Shown here in pieces: positions 44,700 through 56,893 of a stretch of DNA of 64,000 bases. The number at the start of each line of letters is the position of its first letter. The stretch's first letter is position 1. The stretch covers positions 1,178,001-1,242,000 of the forward strand of contig JAQFVV010000277.1 in the NCBI GenBank assembly GCA_028023455.1, in the 5' to 3' direction. Source of the DNA: Epiperipatus broadwayi. Taxonomy: Eukaryota > Onychophora > Udeonychophora > Euonychophora > Peripatidae. Under the pieces are notes generated by a model. It saw nothing but the letters and a program-made list of their open reading frames with translations, did no database searches and was not told where the DNA came from. The position numbers and the translations under genes are program-made.

Positions 44700-46820
44700 A
44701 ATAATTTGTTTTGTTATTTGTGAATCTGGACTCCATTCTCTTTTCTATTAATTTCTCACTAATCAAAATTTGTGAACTATTTGCCATAAGGTTAATATAT
44801 TGTTTATAGAATATATTGTCTGGTTTTAAAAGGATCAAATTATGATAGCCAATGAAACAAGATTTCTTTTACTGAACTGATCTCATCATCATATAGCTTT
44901 AGAAATACTGAAAGGTATTCAAATTTCTCACATGGATTTTTCCTGGTATTTGGGATAAACCCCTGTTTTAAACCGAATCTAAATTCATATATTCATGGAG
45001 GATTTCTCTTCTAGTTAATAAGAGTGGATTTAATGGTCTTAAAATGTGGTCTATTAGATTTAAATAAGTTTTAAAAAAATTATATTTCCCCTCTTGCTGT
45101 AACTGATCCAATTCATGTCTCTATATAACTGTTATATATTTTGGTCTCCCAGCATGGGACCTGGCTGATATAAAACCATCACTTATAGACTATAGTTTCT
45201 GTGTGGATGTTAAGATATTTCAAACTTCTGTTTCACCTGATGATTAAAGGCTAATCCACTATATATATATAAAATGAGAGGTAAATAAGAAATACTTTAT
45301 ATTAGATCATAGTTAGATATTTAATGACAAGCTTTCAAGAGAAATGAAATGCAAATCGATTTGACTGGTTATAGATTTAGTTTAAATACACTGTGATATT
45401 TTAATATAATACACTCTAGTGTTACAACTGTGATGCAATGAATGAAAATGAAATCTCTTGCATTCATTTCCAAATTTTTATAATAATAAATAAACAGTAA
45501 TATTGGCAAGTGAAAATTTTTAATCAGTGAAGAAGATGTTCATGCAATCTCATTTAAATCAAATAAAATCTAATTTACAAAGGGAGAGTTAATTGCTACT
45601 CATGTTTAATAATCTTGTAAAAAAACAACAAACTATCATATATATATATATATTCTAAGCTAAATTAAAGCACACTAAATAATATGATTGGACTCCAAGA
45701 GCTTCTAATGTAAAAGAGCTGAGTTATTTAATATAATGCCCTCCAACATTATAGCTGTGATGCAACAAACGAAAATAAAATTACCCTCATTCATTGACAA
45801 GCTGTTTCAAGGTGTCATTATAAAAACTTGAACACAAATGAAAGGGATTCCATTTTGTGTGCACAACTCTGATACTAGAGAGTATTGCATTAAAATATTA
45901 TAGTGCAATTGAATTAGACATGTCTCCAACTATTTTTTATATTATTTGTGCTGTTTAATTTATTTCTCTCTGACATGCACACACACACATGTAAAGGTTA
46001 TTAAGGTGTTTAAAAAAATCCTAAGTCGTATAATTAAACAATTCTTGGAGAAAAACAGAAATTATAAGAAAGGAAATATTTTTTACTTATTTAAAACAGC
46101 AATGCTTAGTTTTTCTTGCTAAAGATATAAATTCAAAATGGAATCCTTTTTACTATTGCATTGAGCATAGTCAGAAAAAAATAGTTCGAAGTCATCCTTT
46201 ATATAAATAAAAAACTTTTATAATTCTGGTATTACACAAAATCCAAACAAACCTCTTTTTTTAATTAGGGCTTAGATTGTAAATTTTTTGTCACACTGCA
46301 CTCGTGATATTGAAAGCGTTCTGTGTGTTTAGGCATCCTTGTGGATACTAAATCTCAGAAAATCTTTATTAAGTAAACTAAATGGGAAAAGATATGCTTA
46401 ACAGATATTATAAAATTTCCTGAGCAACTGATTGTACGATTAATTATTATCTTATTGCATGTATCAAACTGAAATATCCTACAATTGTTACCTTACTTTT
46501 ACCAAAATGTTTTCACTAACCTTATCAAAATTTTCACTTTTCCTCAAATTTTTCTGTCATTTCCTATAATTCTTATGACCACTAGGAAGATCAAAAAAAT
46601 CCTTGTTTATGAAATACTAGAATATTACAGTTTTAATGTATCTCCATAAACCACAATTTAAGAAGTCTTACTTTTACATAACCAAATACCTGAATTTTTA
46701 TAATTATTTAAATATGAAAACATCTGATAGAATGAATCCCCTCTAATGTTTATAATTCAATACATGATATAGAAACCTAGCAAAAGAATTTTTAATATAA
46801 ATTTAAAAGATGACAGTATA
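44700..46820. other. AT-rich spacer outside the 45.4-45.9 kb repeat
   Basis: Apart from the 45391-45910 repeat, nothing recognisable is seen. Short TA tracts occur at 45261-45270 and 45640-45652. Open frames are short and AT-biased. Confidence 0.45.
45391..45910. repeat. Repeat with direct and inverted copies (about 520 bp)
   Basis: A block at 45391-45475 (TAATATAATACACTCTAGTG, then TGTGATGCAATGAATGAAAA) recurs in direct orientation at 45727-45805 and inverted at 45830-45910. The last two form a foldback of about 190 bp. The arrangement suggests one foldback inserted next to, or derived from, another. Confidence 0.6.
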
Positions 46821-46829
46821 TAAAAAAAA

Positions 46830-46985
46830 TGAACCAAAGAGACTCCAAAGATCTAAAGAAACATGAGATGGATAGATAAAAATGTTCCCAGAGGTGAATG
46901 TGAACAAAAAAAAAGCTGCAGATAAGAAAAATTGAATTAAGGTGAAGAAAAATCTTCCATTCATGGAGGGATAATATTTATAACT
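46830..46985 (+). pseudogene. RTE 3'-end fragment
   Basis: The segment ACATGAGATGGATAG ... AAAAAGCTGCAGATAAG ... CTTCCATTCATGGAGGGATAAT aligns with the last 150 bases of the RTE at 1.4-1.55 kb (positions coding VRWMDEIRK to LQWIDNG), with many changes. It is an old, heavily 5'-truncated copy. Confidence 0.5.
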
Positions 46986-47439
46986 GATGAAATTATAAGT
47001 AACTAGATGCAGATTTGAATATGTAAAAATAATTTTCTGATAAATCATTTGATGAAAATCAACCATAATTGTTCAATTATTAGATATTAAAATTATCCAG
47101 AATGTTGCTTAAGATATAATTCAGAATAAAATAGCATCTGCAGCAATTAAGACATCACATGAAATTCTCATGTATAGAATTGCTCTTGGGATATAATCAT
47201 GTGTTTGAACCTGAATTTGAGCCTTAGGCAAAAGTGCAGATGTAAAATTAATTACCACTTTCTGAAGCATAAACTGGAGATAGTGAAGAAGTTATATGAT
47301 TACTGGATGATTTTCTTTATCTTATTTTAAAATGATCTTTCTAGTACTATATGTATATAAATATGTCAATGAGTTAACTAGAATTCAAAACCTTAGGGAT
47401 TTTTTTCTAAAAAAAAAATTACCCTGAATAGTAGTTGGA

Positions 47440-48790
47440 AGATATCTTCCAAATGTATAAGTGCATTAGCCCTATGTATGAATCTTAATCCTCACTGGCG
47501 GAAGCAAAAGCTAGAAAATGGTCTGGTAATTGAATTTGTAATGCTATATCCTCTGGGATCCACTGATTAGTCAACCTTAGAGTAGGGTAACTAAATATAA
47601 CTGTTCATGGAAGCATATAATTAAAAATACAAGAGAATCATATGATACTGTTGATGCATTAAGATTCTTAGTCAAAACATAGAAAGGGACTACAATTGGC
47701 ATTAAACTGATATCTCTAAATTATATAGAAACTGATTTCACATCAAATCTATATAATAATGCCAGTATTTTAGTTTGGATTCAAAATCTTAAATTCAAAA
47801 TCTTTAATAGTGTAAAGCTAGATTGTGCAAAGTACAGTCTGTGAAGATTATTTGTGTGGCCTGTGCACACATGTAAGTTTCCAATAAAAAAGTCTTAAAA
47901 TTTCATTCTGAACATATTTTGTTCAATAATATTTTTCATAAAATGCAATTCAAATGATGTATCATAAAAATATTTGTTACAACAATCTTTGTTATATCTC
48001 AAAGCAATGCATTCTACTGAAAATTGTTTCTAACAAAACTTATTAGATTTATAATTCTATGTAAATACTGTCAAATAAAGTTTTTCATAAAATGCATGTC
48101 TACCAAGTTATCATGAGTCATAAATTCGGCCATTATTTAATATTCCAAAATAATGAATTTTAGGAAAAATTGTTTAAGACTAAATATTTTTAATTTGAAC
48201 ATTCTTTATCAGATAAATTTTTCAATCTGACATTAATTTTTGAGTTGTTGGTAAACAAGGAGTTCAGTTGCATCAAACCAGTACTCAGTTTATTGTGCGA
48301 ACAAAATTTAATCTCATACAAATATACATTCATACATATGCATATGTACACATATGTCATGTGATCCTGGGCATCATCGGTATATTACCTGAAATGGATT
48401 ATAAAAGTTTTATTTCATGAAAATATATTGTAAATATAATTTTTCGGCATGATCGTAATTTCCTCTATTATCAGCATCTAGTGCATTAAAAAATACACAT
48501 TTTTACATGTGGCCTGCTAGAAATCTTACAGAAGTTCATGTGACCCATGAACAGAAAAGTTTGCCCACTCTTAGGATGAATAAAATGTGCTTGCTAAATA
48601 TATGACTGCATGAGTTCCAGCTTTGAATTGTGATCCTTACTGTTGAAAACAAAATCCAAAAGCTAGTATGAGGATATGGATATTATAACAGTATACTATC
48701 TGGTGCCCAATAGCCTTAGAATAAACTAGAGAGGATTTCTCCTGGAAGCAGGAGTAAGCTGGAAAAAAAGTATCTTATCACTAGAAAATA
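47440..48790 (+). repeat. Two old family A relatives
   Basis: Copies at about 47450-47640 and 48590-48760 keep the order GCATTAG, CTCACTG/CTTACTG, AAAGCTAG, GGTCTGG or GAGGATATGG, and GATTAGTCAACCTTAGAG or AATAGCCTTAGAATAAACTAGAG. The hammerhead core words are lost (CTGGCGG, CTGTTGA). They show that the family has a long history in this genome. Confidence 0.4.
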
Positions 48791-49263
48791 TTTTTTCAAA
48801 GCACTTTTAAACCTTTAGTATAGATATTGTTCTGTGTTTCAGAATACTGGGAGAGTGATGAAATTTTAGAGCCCCAGGGTGATGAATCACCATTCAATTT
48901 TGCCTCTTGCAGAACTTGAAATTTACAGGCATCTTCAAGTGAATCACTTGTTTATTATTATTGTGAGTGTTTAGTAAAAAAGGTTAACAATTAATGTTTT
49001 TTTTTAGAAGATTTAAATAAATGCAAGTTCCTCATCAGACCATGCATTTAAAAAAATAAACGATCTCACATTTTACCATCATTGATTAAGATTTATCATT
49101 TCATAATCACTGATATTTATCTGAGCAATATAGATTACTCTGGAGTCTTTATCCTCCAAATAATATAACTGAACACCCATTTAGCGACCAAGAACTTGAT
49201 TGCTAATTCAAACAATTGCATAGAATTTAAATATTTTTTTAATGTTAAGATATAATTACTTAC

Positions 49264-49443
49264 TTTAGGTTTGATTATGGAGACTTCTATAGTAAAGTAG
49301 ACGCTAGCTGTGGCATGAGGAATAGGACAATAATTGGTTGGTATGCTCCATTTTACTCTGTAAATATACTTTGTGCTATAATCACATGGTACCACTTTTA
49401 AATAATCAATACAGTACAACCAAGAATCATTATACTCCCATGT
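49264..49443 (-). CDS. Internal coding exon of an unrecognised minus-strand gene (exon 1 of three seen)
   Basis: On the minus strand a pyrimidine-rich tract ends TTTTAACTATCTTCAG, followed by exactly 180 open bases (60 codons, phase 0 at both ends), then AAA|GTAAGTAAT, an excellent donor. The peptide starts TWEYNDSWLYCIDYLKVVPC and ends VYFTIEVSIIKPK. It has four Cys, many aromatic residues and balanced composition, unlike random AT-rich frames nearby. The frame continues without stop past both splice sites for a while, but those parts lose protein character. The function is not recognised; a beta-rich extracellular domain is one guess. It lies 7 kb upstream of the next exon. Confidence 0.6.
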
Positions 49444-50327
49444 CTGAAGATAGTTAAAAAAAATAGCATAGATTAATGAAACAATGTTAGATAGTGCACA
49501 AATTTTTTAAAAATTATTTCTATTAAAAAAATAATTTTATACAAAATTATTTAACATATTTTTCTAAAGTGTCTGGAGTAATCGTAGGTCTGGAATAGAA
49601 TATAAGTCAGAAGACATTAAAATTTTAATTGGCATGCATAATAGTTTTAATATATTTATTAATATATTGCTCAGAGCTAGACTGGTTTATAAATGCAAAT
49701 CACATAAAAGTAATCTATGCTTATAAACACCAAGAATTTTCAATTTGTTGCCAAGGCAACCTTTTCTTGTAAATAAATGCATGTATTGAAAGCAGATTAA
49801 AAATTCTTAGTGTTGATAAGCATGGGCTGCTCTCATATATATATATGATCAATAGATGGCGTTTTACCAAAACCACTGAACAAAGCGTATATTTGTTTAC
49901 ATAAACGACAAAAGAGTCAGAATTCACTATCTCTTTCATTTGCCCACCCTCAAATAAGATCAGCTGATTTCAAGCTAATTTGCTATCATCAGTGAAGGAT
50001 ATATATATATATGTTTGTGAAGAGTGTCTGGTTTTCAAATATTTATATATATAAAATCAATAAAATAATATATAAACAAAATATTGGAATAAACTATACA
50101 AATTTCAAAGCACTAATATATAAATAAATAAAATCTACAATCAGCTTACTGTAGCACGACTGCCATCTTGAAGAGTATTTTACAATACCAAAAATCATAA
50201 CATCAATCCTATGATTAAGTTAATAAATTTCTTATAATTACTTCTCCATTCATTATTAAATTTTGGCATGATATATATTCCAGATAAATATATAAAATCA
50301 ATTAAATATGTAATAAATTCCTTTGGC

Positions 50328-50530
50328 AGGATGGTGCAGTTGGTTAAAGCATTACTTTAAAATTCAATATTCAAGAATCTAAGAGTTCAGGTTCGATTCT
50401 CATGCTAGTACTGTCATTGGTCAGGCCAGCAGTACCTGCATAAAAGAGGAGAATAGCTCTCGAAGTGTTTTGCATATATTATAGCCCGAGTGCTATGTAA
50501 TTGGCATATATAAATAACATTATTTTTTTT
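50328..50530 (+). repeat. tRNA-derived SINE
   Basis: Box A (TGGTGCAGTTGGTTA from 50332) and box B (GGTTCGATTCT, 50390-50400; one base from consensus) are spaced as in an RNA polymerase III internal promoter. A non-tRNA body follows (GGCCAGCAGTACCTGC ... CGAAGTGTTTTGC) and an AT-rich, T-run end near 50520-50530. The body is not related to the 21.5 kb SINEs. SINEs of this type borrow a LINE's machinery; here RTE or CR1-like elements are candidates. Confidence 0.7.
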
Positions 50531-50539
50531 TAAAAGCAT

Positions 50540-53500
50540 TCAATACTTAACATTAGATGATGGAAATAGTCCAATATATAAACACAACTGGGATGTACAG
50601 TTTTCAAAACATCAAAAATGCTATTCAGGACAGCAGTCTTCCAATGAGCTATGTATAGTTTTTATTTACTTATTTGTATATTGGTATTTTTAAAAAAAAT
50701 AGAGTTCATTCCAATATTTTGTTTAACATATATATATATTCTAACCTCCCCCCGCGCGTCCTCACCCCCAAAACATACTGTTTATTACGAATATTCCGGG
50801 TTCTAGCTCAGTTAACAAATAAATAAATAAAATATTCAGCATTGATTAAAATGATTACTAGCTCTAATTTCTAAATACAAATACGGTTCAATTTTTAAAT
50901 GAATTAACAAATATTTACTATTTTCATGAGACATGGAGTGATAATACGGGGAACGAGATAGACTACATTGAGCTATTATCCACACGATACTAACTCAATG
51001 GCATAAGAACACTATACCAAATAACTAACTTATAGTATTCTTACGACTTTCTAAGCTCTATTCATTACGATTAAAAATAATAATCATATCTTAATCTTCT
51101 TTATAACAAGAATCTAGCTCAATTAAATAAAATGAAGTAAAATAAAATAAAATCTCAGGTTCATAAATTGTATTCTAACTGATTTAAAATTACGGTAGTA
51201 AAATATGAAAAGGGAATTTTATGTCATAATCTACTACACAGCAACTAACAATAATAAAAAAAAATAACAATAATAATATAATATAATCTTATTTCTTCCT
51301 AAATAAAATAAATAAATATGTACGTGGTAGTATTTTAATAATCTGACAACAGAATACGTGTGGCAACATTAGCATATAATTTAATGTAATATTATGGCAA
51401 CCGACTTATGACCAATAAATAATATAAAATTATGATCTTTTAATTTTAACATACCAATAAATTCTCAAAATTATTATAACACTTTTATGTTTACCTTTTG
51501 TGCAAAAAACTATATATCTGTTTCAATTACAAATGTATCGTGATTCCATGCATCCATGTGGAGAAATAACAACGCGGACACAAAACTTTAAAACAAATTT
51601 AAAACAAAGTTTATTAACAACATAAATAAATTAACAATATTTTTACACTATATACATTGGATATCCCTTACTCTCATATCTCAACTTAGTTTATTAGTTT
51701 ATAAAATGAAATCAAAATAATATTTACTTTTCCTAGTTAAATCTTATTTTTTAAAAACACTTAAGAAAATACAGTATTATTACTTGATTTATTATTATGG
51801 TTAGCTTATTACAAAATGCATTTCTTATATGATTATCACTAACACTTGGCATCCCTAATATTATTAAAATTATATTTTTTACAAAATTTTACATTTGTAA
51901 TAAAATTCTACAAAATAACAAATTTTAGTTTTATATTGGTTGTATGGAATCTTACAAAGTCAAAACATTGTTCTACATTAGGTATTAGGTTTTTTATTGT
52001 TCATTATCCGATATTTATTATTCCTAATATTCTCATTCAAGCCTTACTTCGGATGATATAATTACAACTATTAATATATCATGCACAAGTATATGTTTAT
52101 TATACATTATTTAACTATTTCTTAATAAATATGCAATACTTATTCTCTAAATATTATTAAAAAAAAATTCATTCAAATTTTATTATCACTTTTAAAATAC
52201 TTGGTTTAGATATCTTTTCAAAATCTTATATTCATTTCTGAATTAATTTTTACAATGTATTATATGATTCTTTCTCTCTTTATGATATTTTGGACTTTCA
52301 ATTTTAAAGTTACACAATACTATACATTCCAGCAAATAAACTATTCTTACATAAACGATAACATATCTTCAGTTCTATTTTATTCATTATTTCTTTGAAA
52401 ATATCTTTCTGACCGATGCAGATTCACAAAATAAGGATAGCGAAGATAGATGCATAGGATCAAAATACAACTAGAATATTACTCGTCATATATCTTGACA
52501 ATCATGGCACAGTGAATTAAAAGACACTATAGAGGAGTGACCTTTACCTGTCTACCAACCTCTATTATAGGAACGATGCTAAAGCTATTTCTTCAGCTTT
52601 ATTCTAACATCAAAAGTTTAAAAAATATGCAAAAAAACACTGTCCAAACTATATGTGTTCAGTCATAGGGCTTAGTTAACTATACTGAAATCACACAAAA
52701 CTAAATATGATCCAAATCCTTTATTTTCCTATTTCTTAAAAAAAACATCATCTTGGTTTCCTCTCCACTAGTACTTCCAAGTCACTATCCGATCTTATTT
52801 CTCAAGATTTTTCTATACTGTACATCGACAAATACATATCTGCATTACTAACAATAATAAAATTCATTTATTTTAAAAACTATTCCACTGTTCTATAAGA
52901 AAATCTTTTTACTACTTTCCTCGTATATTTAATTATATACAAACTATTTTAAAATATCTGAATACTTTATCACATGAAAGTTCAAAAGAATCACACAATT
53001 GTTCTGTTAAATTATATTATTAATATACTTTAAATAAATTATTGCATGCATATTCCGAATTACTCCTATCTCATAATATGTTAAAATGTTGTATAAAATG
53101 TGTACATATAATTTAAAATTTCACACTTCATTCTTAATCAATAGATGATCTAAAAAAAAAATACATTATGCATTATAAATAAATATCAAAATTACCAAAC
53201 GATCTTTATCTTCTCGATCGCATTCCGTATGCTTCCCCATCCCATTGATCCTTGTAGATATAATATTCACATCCATACACTTTATTTTAAACAATATTTC
53301 TATAATTTTATCAAGCTATTATATTTAAATTTTAATATTACTAAATTTATGTTTATATGTTTTCCCTAATCTCACATAACATTTTATATTCTAAATAAAT
53401 TAGTAAAATATTTAAACTATATTTACTGTACTTCTTTATCAAACTTTCTTGAAAACCGTTCATATTAAAGCTAAAAAAAAATGTTTATTATTTCTTCTTC

Positions 53501-54090
53501 AGTCACTTAATGTTCAATTTTAAGGTAAAACAATTATTGCTCTGTTTAATAAATATTCATAGATGACAATCCTTGGTTTTTTTTATCACATTTAATACAA
53601 TTATTAACTATGATATCAATTAATCCCGTAAAGAAAACCTCTAAATATTTTCTTCTAATATTTTCTGCTAATATTTTCCCGTGCGACTTTTATGATGCAT
53701 CTTCTAGGTACTTTTATTTAAATATTCAACAAAACTTTTCTATTTCCATGGATTCATTTCATTAAGTAAATTAAATTTCCATTTTCCTAATCTCTTTCTT
53801 TATTAAGCGCTTTTATAATGAACAATTTATAATATTTTAATACTTCTTAGATAAAGTTTTTTTTTTCCTTTCCTTTTCCATAAAAACACAATGACTCTTT
53901 CATATTATTCTATAACTTTTTTTCTTCTTTTAAAATTCTGGTACTATATACTTTATAATGTTTCCTTTAAAAAGACAAACATTTTTTTTCTGTTATAACT
54001 TTTACATAATTTTTTCTTTATAATATTCGCATCTTAATTTTCCCATAGAGAAGAATAAAAAAAAATTTTAGAGTAGCCTTATAAATTTGT
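50540..54090. other. AT-rich spacer; possible LTR edge at 51557
   Basis: No gene is recognised. TGTGGAGAAATAACAACGCG at 51557 followed by a T-rich stretch with TTTATTAACAAC looks like one end of an LTR, read on the minus strand with an AATAAA signal about 60 bases from its end, but no matching other end or target duplication was found. A minus-strand donor-like AGACAG|GTAAAGG lies at 52551. Otherwise only short Phe/Leu/Lys-rich frames are seen. Confidence 0.35.
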
Positions 54091-54093
54091 GCG

Positions 54094-54321
54094 TCATAAT
54101 TTTTTCCTGACGGCAAATAACTTCTCTTTTAAGTTTTCGTATAGCGTCCAAATTATATTCCTCTGAGTTACAATAATAAGTTTCTGGTTGAGCATAATTA
54201 AAGCTGTATCGAGGCACTTTACAAATATTTTTCCTTTAGCAATATTTTTAGGTATTTTTTCCTTTAGTACTTCCATTTTTACTGCAAGGTTTTGGCTAAA
54301 CTTGAATAAAATCACTGGCAA
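54094..54321 (-). CDS. Small open frame downstream of a promoter-like segment, uncertain
   Basis: The minus-strand frame reads MPVILFKFSQNLAVKMEVLKE to LYENLKEKLFAVRKKL; the second Met (54276) has a good context (AAAATGG). A second frame over the same bases reads openly through YAQPETYYCNSEEYNLDAIR and KREVICRQEKIM, which has at least as good a protein character. Both cannot be right, and one may belong to an exon with unseen splice sites. No domain is recognised. It lies 150-400 bases downstream of the promoter-like segment at 54.5 kb. Confidence 0.25.
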   Translation of the reverse strand: MPVILFKFSQNLAVKMEVLKEKIPKNIAKGKIFVKCLDTALIMLNQKLIIVTQRNIIWTLYENLKEKLFAVRKKL

Positions 54322-54469
54322 GAAAACTTTTAAAATTAGCCCTTCATGTAAAGGCAGTCAAAATATTATATGTTAAAAAAAAACTTTTAAAATAAATACA
54401 AAATTTTAAAATTATATCACTTTTCTAGCTTACGGTCTTATCCAGCTAAAAATATGTTACTTCCTCCTT

Positions 54470-54570
54470 CACTTACACATTACTTTCTCCCGCTTCGTCT
54501 AATTCCTATTTTCCGTCTGCTAAATTACCTCCGTTGATTGGTTAATGACTTTTAGCGCGAACAAATTTAC
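54470..54570 (-). promoter_or_regulatory. CCAAT/CpG promoter-like segment with donor
   Basis: On the minus strand, TTCGCGCTAAAAG and TTAACCAATCAACGG (CCAAT box) are followed by several CpG (AGACGG, GACGAAGCGGG) and, about 65 bases on, AATGT|GTAAGTGAAGG, a donor-like site near 54475. CpG is rare elsewhere in the window. This is a plausible 5' end for a minus-strand gene and lies 5 kb upstream of the 49.3 kb exon, but a link is not shown. Confidence 0.35.
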
Positions 54571-55359
54571 ACATTTTAGTTTTATAATATATTAAACCCT
54601 TTAAAATAAAGAATTTATGATGTCATGTCTTAAATATTACTTATAATAGTATTTTTAAATTCAATTATAGTTTTATCAAAATCATTTAAACTTTAAAATA
54701 ATTATTAAAACAATATTTAATATTTCAACTTTTACTTTAAGGATCGATAGCAATTATATTTAGTTTTATAATTCACAAACTTTATTATTATTCTAACAAG
54801 CGTGTGTGTGAAGGTATATAATAAATATACAGTCACATGATTACTAACTTTATCAGATTTTTTTTTTTTAATTTACGTCTCGGTCTAAATTACCAAAACT
54901 GATATATTTTATAAAAAATTTGGAAAATAATTTAAAAATGTAGAACTAAATATAATTCTCACCATCCTAAAGTTTATCTTAAAATATATTAGATTAATTT
55001 TGAATATTAAATATAATTATAATATTACATATCGTTTTTATTTAATTTATTAGTTTTAAAATATTACAATTGGATTGTTAATATACTTTTAACTATTTAT
55101 AGCTGTGTTATTTTATATGGCCAGCTTTTACAACCATAAGCAAGGATATCTTTAATCTTTATTTAACTGTTTTCTTTTAAAATAATCCATTACACTTTTA
55201 TACCAGGTATTTTCAGCCTTAAATTGTACTATAAGATCTAATCGATCATACAACTATCAATATATTACAAACATATCTTAAAATTTAAAATTTTTTTAGC
55301 AATTGACCATTCTACCCTATTATGACCTATAGATAAGGGCACAATATATATATATTAAT

Positions 55360-55530
55360 CACATCAACATAATTCTCATGCTTAAATAAACCAGTAGATT
55401 AGCAACAATCTGTCATTAAGACAATACAACAATTGCGAGTAAATTTTATTTACTACCAAATTGTGTTGCCTTGGCAACAGATTGCTGATAATCTATTGGT
55501 TTATTTAAGCATGAAAGTTGTAATGATGTG
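55360..55530. repeat. Palindromic foldback element (171 bp)
   Basis: CACATCAACATAATTCTCATG at 55360 is inverted at 55508-55530 (CATGAAAGTTGTAATGATGTG), and TAAATAAACCAGTAGATT is inverted at about 55485-55505. Arms of about 65 bp flank a 40 bp centre. It lies just upstream of the duplicated block described next. Confidence 0.7.
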
Positions 55531-55599
55531 ATAACCAGTTAGCTATTGGCATTTATGGTTTAATATTTTCTAAGACAATAAAGCCAATTTATGTATACA

Positions 55600-56305
55600 T
55601 ATATGCAGATTACTAGAGAAAACTTGTTTAATCTCAGAACTGTTAATTGGTAATTGATGGTTTCCTAACAACATCAAAGATAAAATTATCTCTGATTGTT
55701 TATATAGATGTAGTTTTTTAATTTCCATAATAAATACATGAAAATATTTAATGTACACAACGTTCAGGGAGGATGAATTATTATTAACATGATGTCAAGG
55801 AAATGTATGAATATTCTGAATTCTTATGCCTGTAACAATAGTTGTCTAGGTTTAAATTCTAATTAAACTCAGGACAGGAGCTAAAATAAAATGCATGAGA
55901 AAACTGTTTTAGCCTCAGGCTGTCAATTAGCAATAGATAGTATCTTAGCAACATCAAAGGTAAAGTTATCTTTAAAAGATGTGATATGTTGGACTATTTC
56001 CATCATTTATGAATGAATGTTGAATGTATCGAAAATTTTAAACTTTCCAAATACATCAACTTGTTAGTAATAACACACAAATAGACAATACAGGTTAGTT
56101 ATTACTAACAAGTTGATGTATTTGTAAAGTTTAAATAAAGTTCAAAATTTTCGATACATTCAACGTTCACTCATAAATGATGGAAATAGTCCAACATATC
56201 ACATCTTATAATATACCATCATTATAAACTTTCAGACATATAAAGTTATCTTTGGTTGTTTATGTGGATTCAATATCTTAATTTTCATTATTTATCTATA
56301 TATAC
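55600..56305. repeat. Directly repeated block, second copy split by an insertion
   Basis: The block at about 55605-55750 (GAGAAAACTTGTTTAATC ... CAACATCAAAGATAAAATTATC ... GATTGTTTATATAGATG) recurs at about 55890-55973 and resumes at 56241-56305 (GGTTGTTTATGTGGATTC). The 55974-56240 element separates the two halves of the second copy. Confidence 0.7.
55974..56240. mobile_element. Family D foldback element with 13 bp target duplication
   Basis: TAAAGTTATCTTT is present at 55961-55973 and again at 56241-56253, and the flanking host repeat is continuous across it, which proves a target-site duplication. The element is a near-perfect palindrome (GATGTGATATGTTGGACTAT facing ATAGTCCAACATATCACATC) with arms near 100 bp, then a one-sided tail of about 30 bp. 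No hammerhead core is present. A lone arm end of the same family (GATGATGGAAATAGTCC) is at about 50560. Confidence 0.85.
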
Positions 56306-56546
56306 AATAATTACTAAATAACATAAGTTTTAGATATATGTGTGATTTAGATGGAAGAAAACTATCTTTTCATTCTTGTGCTATAAACAGATCAAAAAGT
56401 GTTTTAAAAGAATGGAAGGCCATCCATTTTTAAAACTTTTAAATAAACCAACACAGTGCTGGAAATGGAGTGTAATCTTATTTTAAAATATTGCTCTTAA
56501 TTAAGATTGCATTCCATTTCCAGAAGTATTACTGAATGACGATTTA

Positions 56547-56893
56547 AACAGAGCAAAACTCTCCATATAGTATTGCCACCTGTGCTAAACAGAGTAATCA
56601 ATGGATGCCAGAAGGCTTATGCATAAAATCCCTATCTAATGCCTACTCATCCAATATCCCCAGACTAGTTTCTGGCTTGTGGCCTTCGTCAGTGAGGAGC
56701 TTTGGATCTGAGAGCACTGCCACAAGCCAGAAACTAGTCTGGGGATATCATATAAGTAGGCACTAGATAGGGATTTTATGCACAAACCTTCTGGCATCCA
56801 TTGATTACTCTGTTTAGCACAGGTGGCAATACTGTATGGAGAGTTTTGCTCTGTTTATCAACAATTAATGTGCTAGTATAGAAGATGTGATCA
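56547..56893. mobile_element. Family A foldback element with near-identical arms, nested in another palindrome
   Basis: A perfect 12 bp duplication, AATGACGATTTA, lies at 56535-56546 and 56894-56905. The two 137 bp arms (56546-56682 and 56720-56856) differ at only a handful of positions, with a 37 bp spacer, followed by the tail ending GAAGATGTGATCA. The insertion lies inside an older palindrome, whose parts CATTTTTAAAACTTTTAAAT (about 56427) and its inverse (about 56905-56930) now lie far apart. High arm identity makes this one of the youngest copies. Confidence 0.87.
56649..56707 (-). ncRNA. Hammerhead ribozyme motif, type I (minus strand, family A copy at 56.5 kb)
   Basis: The core reads CTGACGA (56692-56686; position 7 is free in hammerheads, so C is allowed), GAAA (56672-56669) and GTC (56665-56663). 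Outer helix I ATCCAA/TTGGAT and inner TCCTCA/TGGGGA are complete. Helix II keeps three G-C pairs beyond an A-A mismatch at its base, loop CACAA. The opposite arm lacks the CTGATGA strand because the arms meet there, so this copy has one ribozyme only. Confidence 0.72.

Noticed and set aside
50140-50175. Minus-strand start codon (AAGATGGCAG) followed by a donor (ACAG|TAAGC or ACA|GTAAGC)
   Set aside because: The segment resembles an old family A end (AGCTTAC...TGGC...CAT), and the phase does not fit the 49.3 kb exon.
51557-54573. A 3 kb LTR from TGTGGAG (51557) to TTTACACA (54573)
   Set aside because: Only the left edge looks like an LTR. The flanks (ATCCA and TTTTA) do not match as target duplications and no internal retroelement was found beside it.
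56170-56215. GATGGAAATAGTCC in family D as a hammerhead remnant
   Set aside because: It resembles the GAAA...TAGTC part of family A, but there is no helix II and no CTGATGA; similarity is probably chance.
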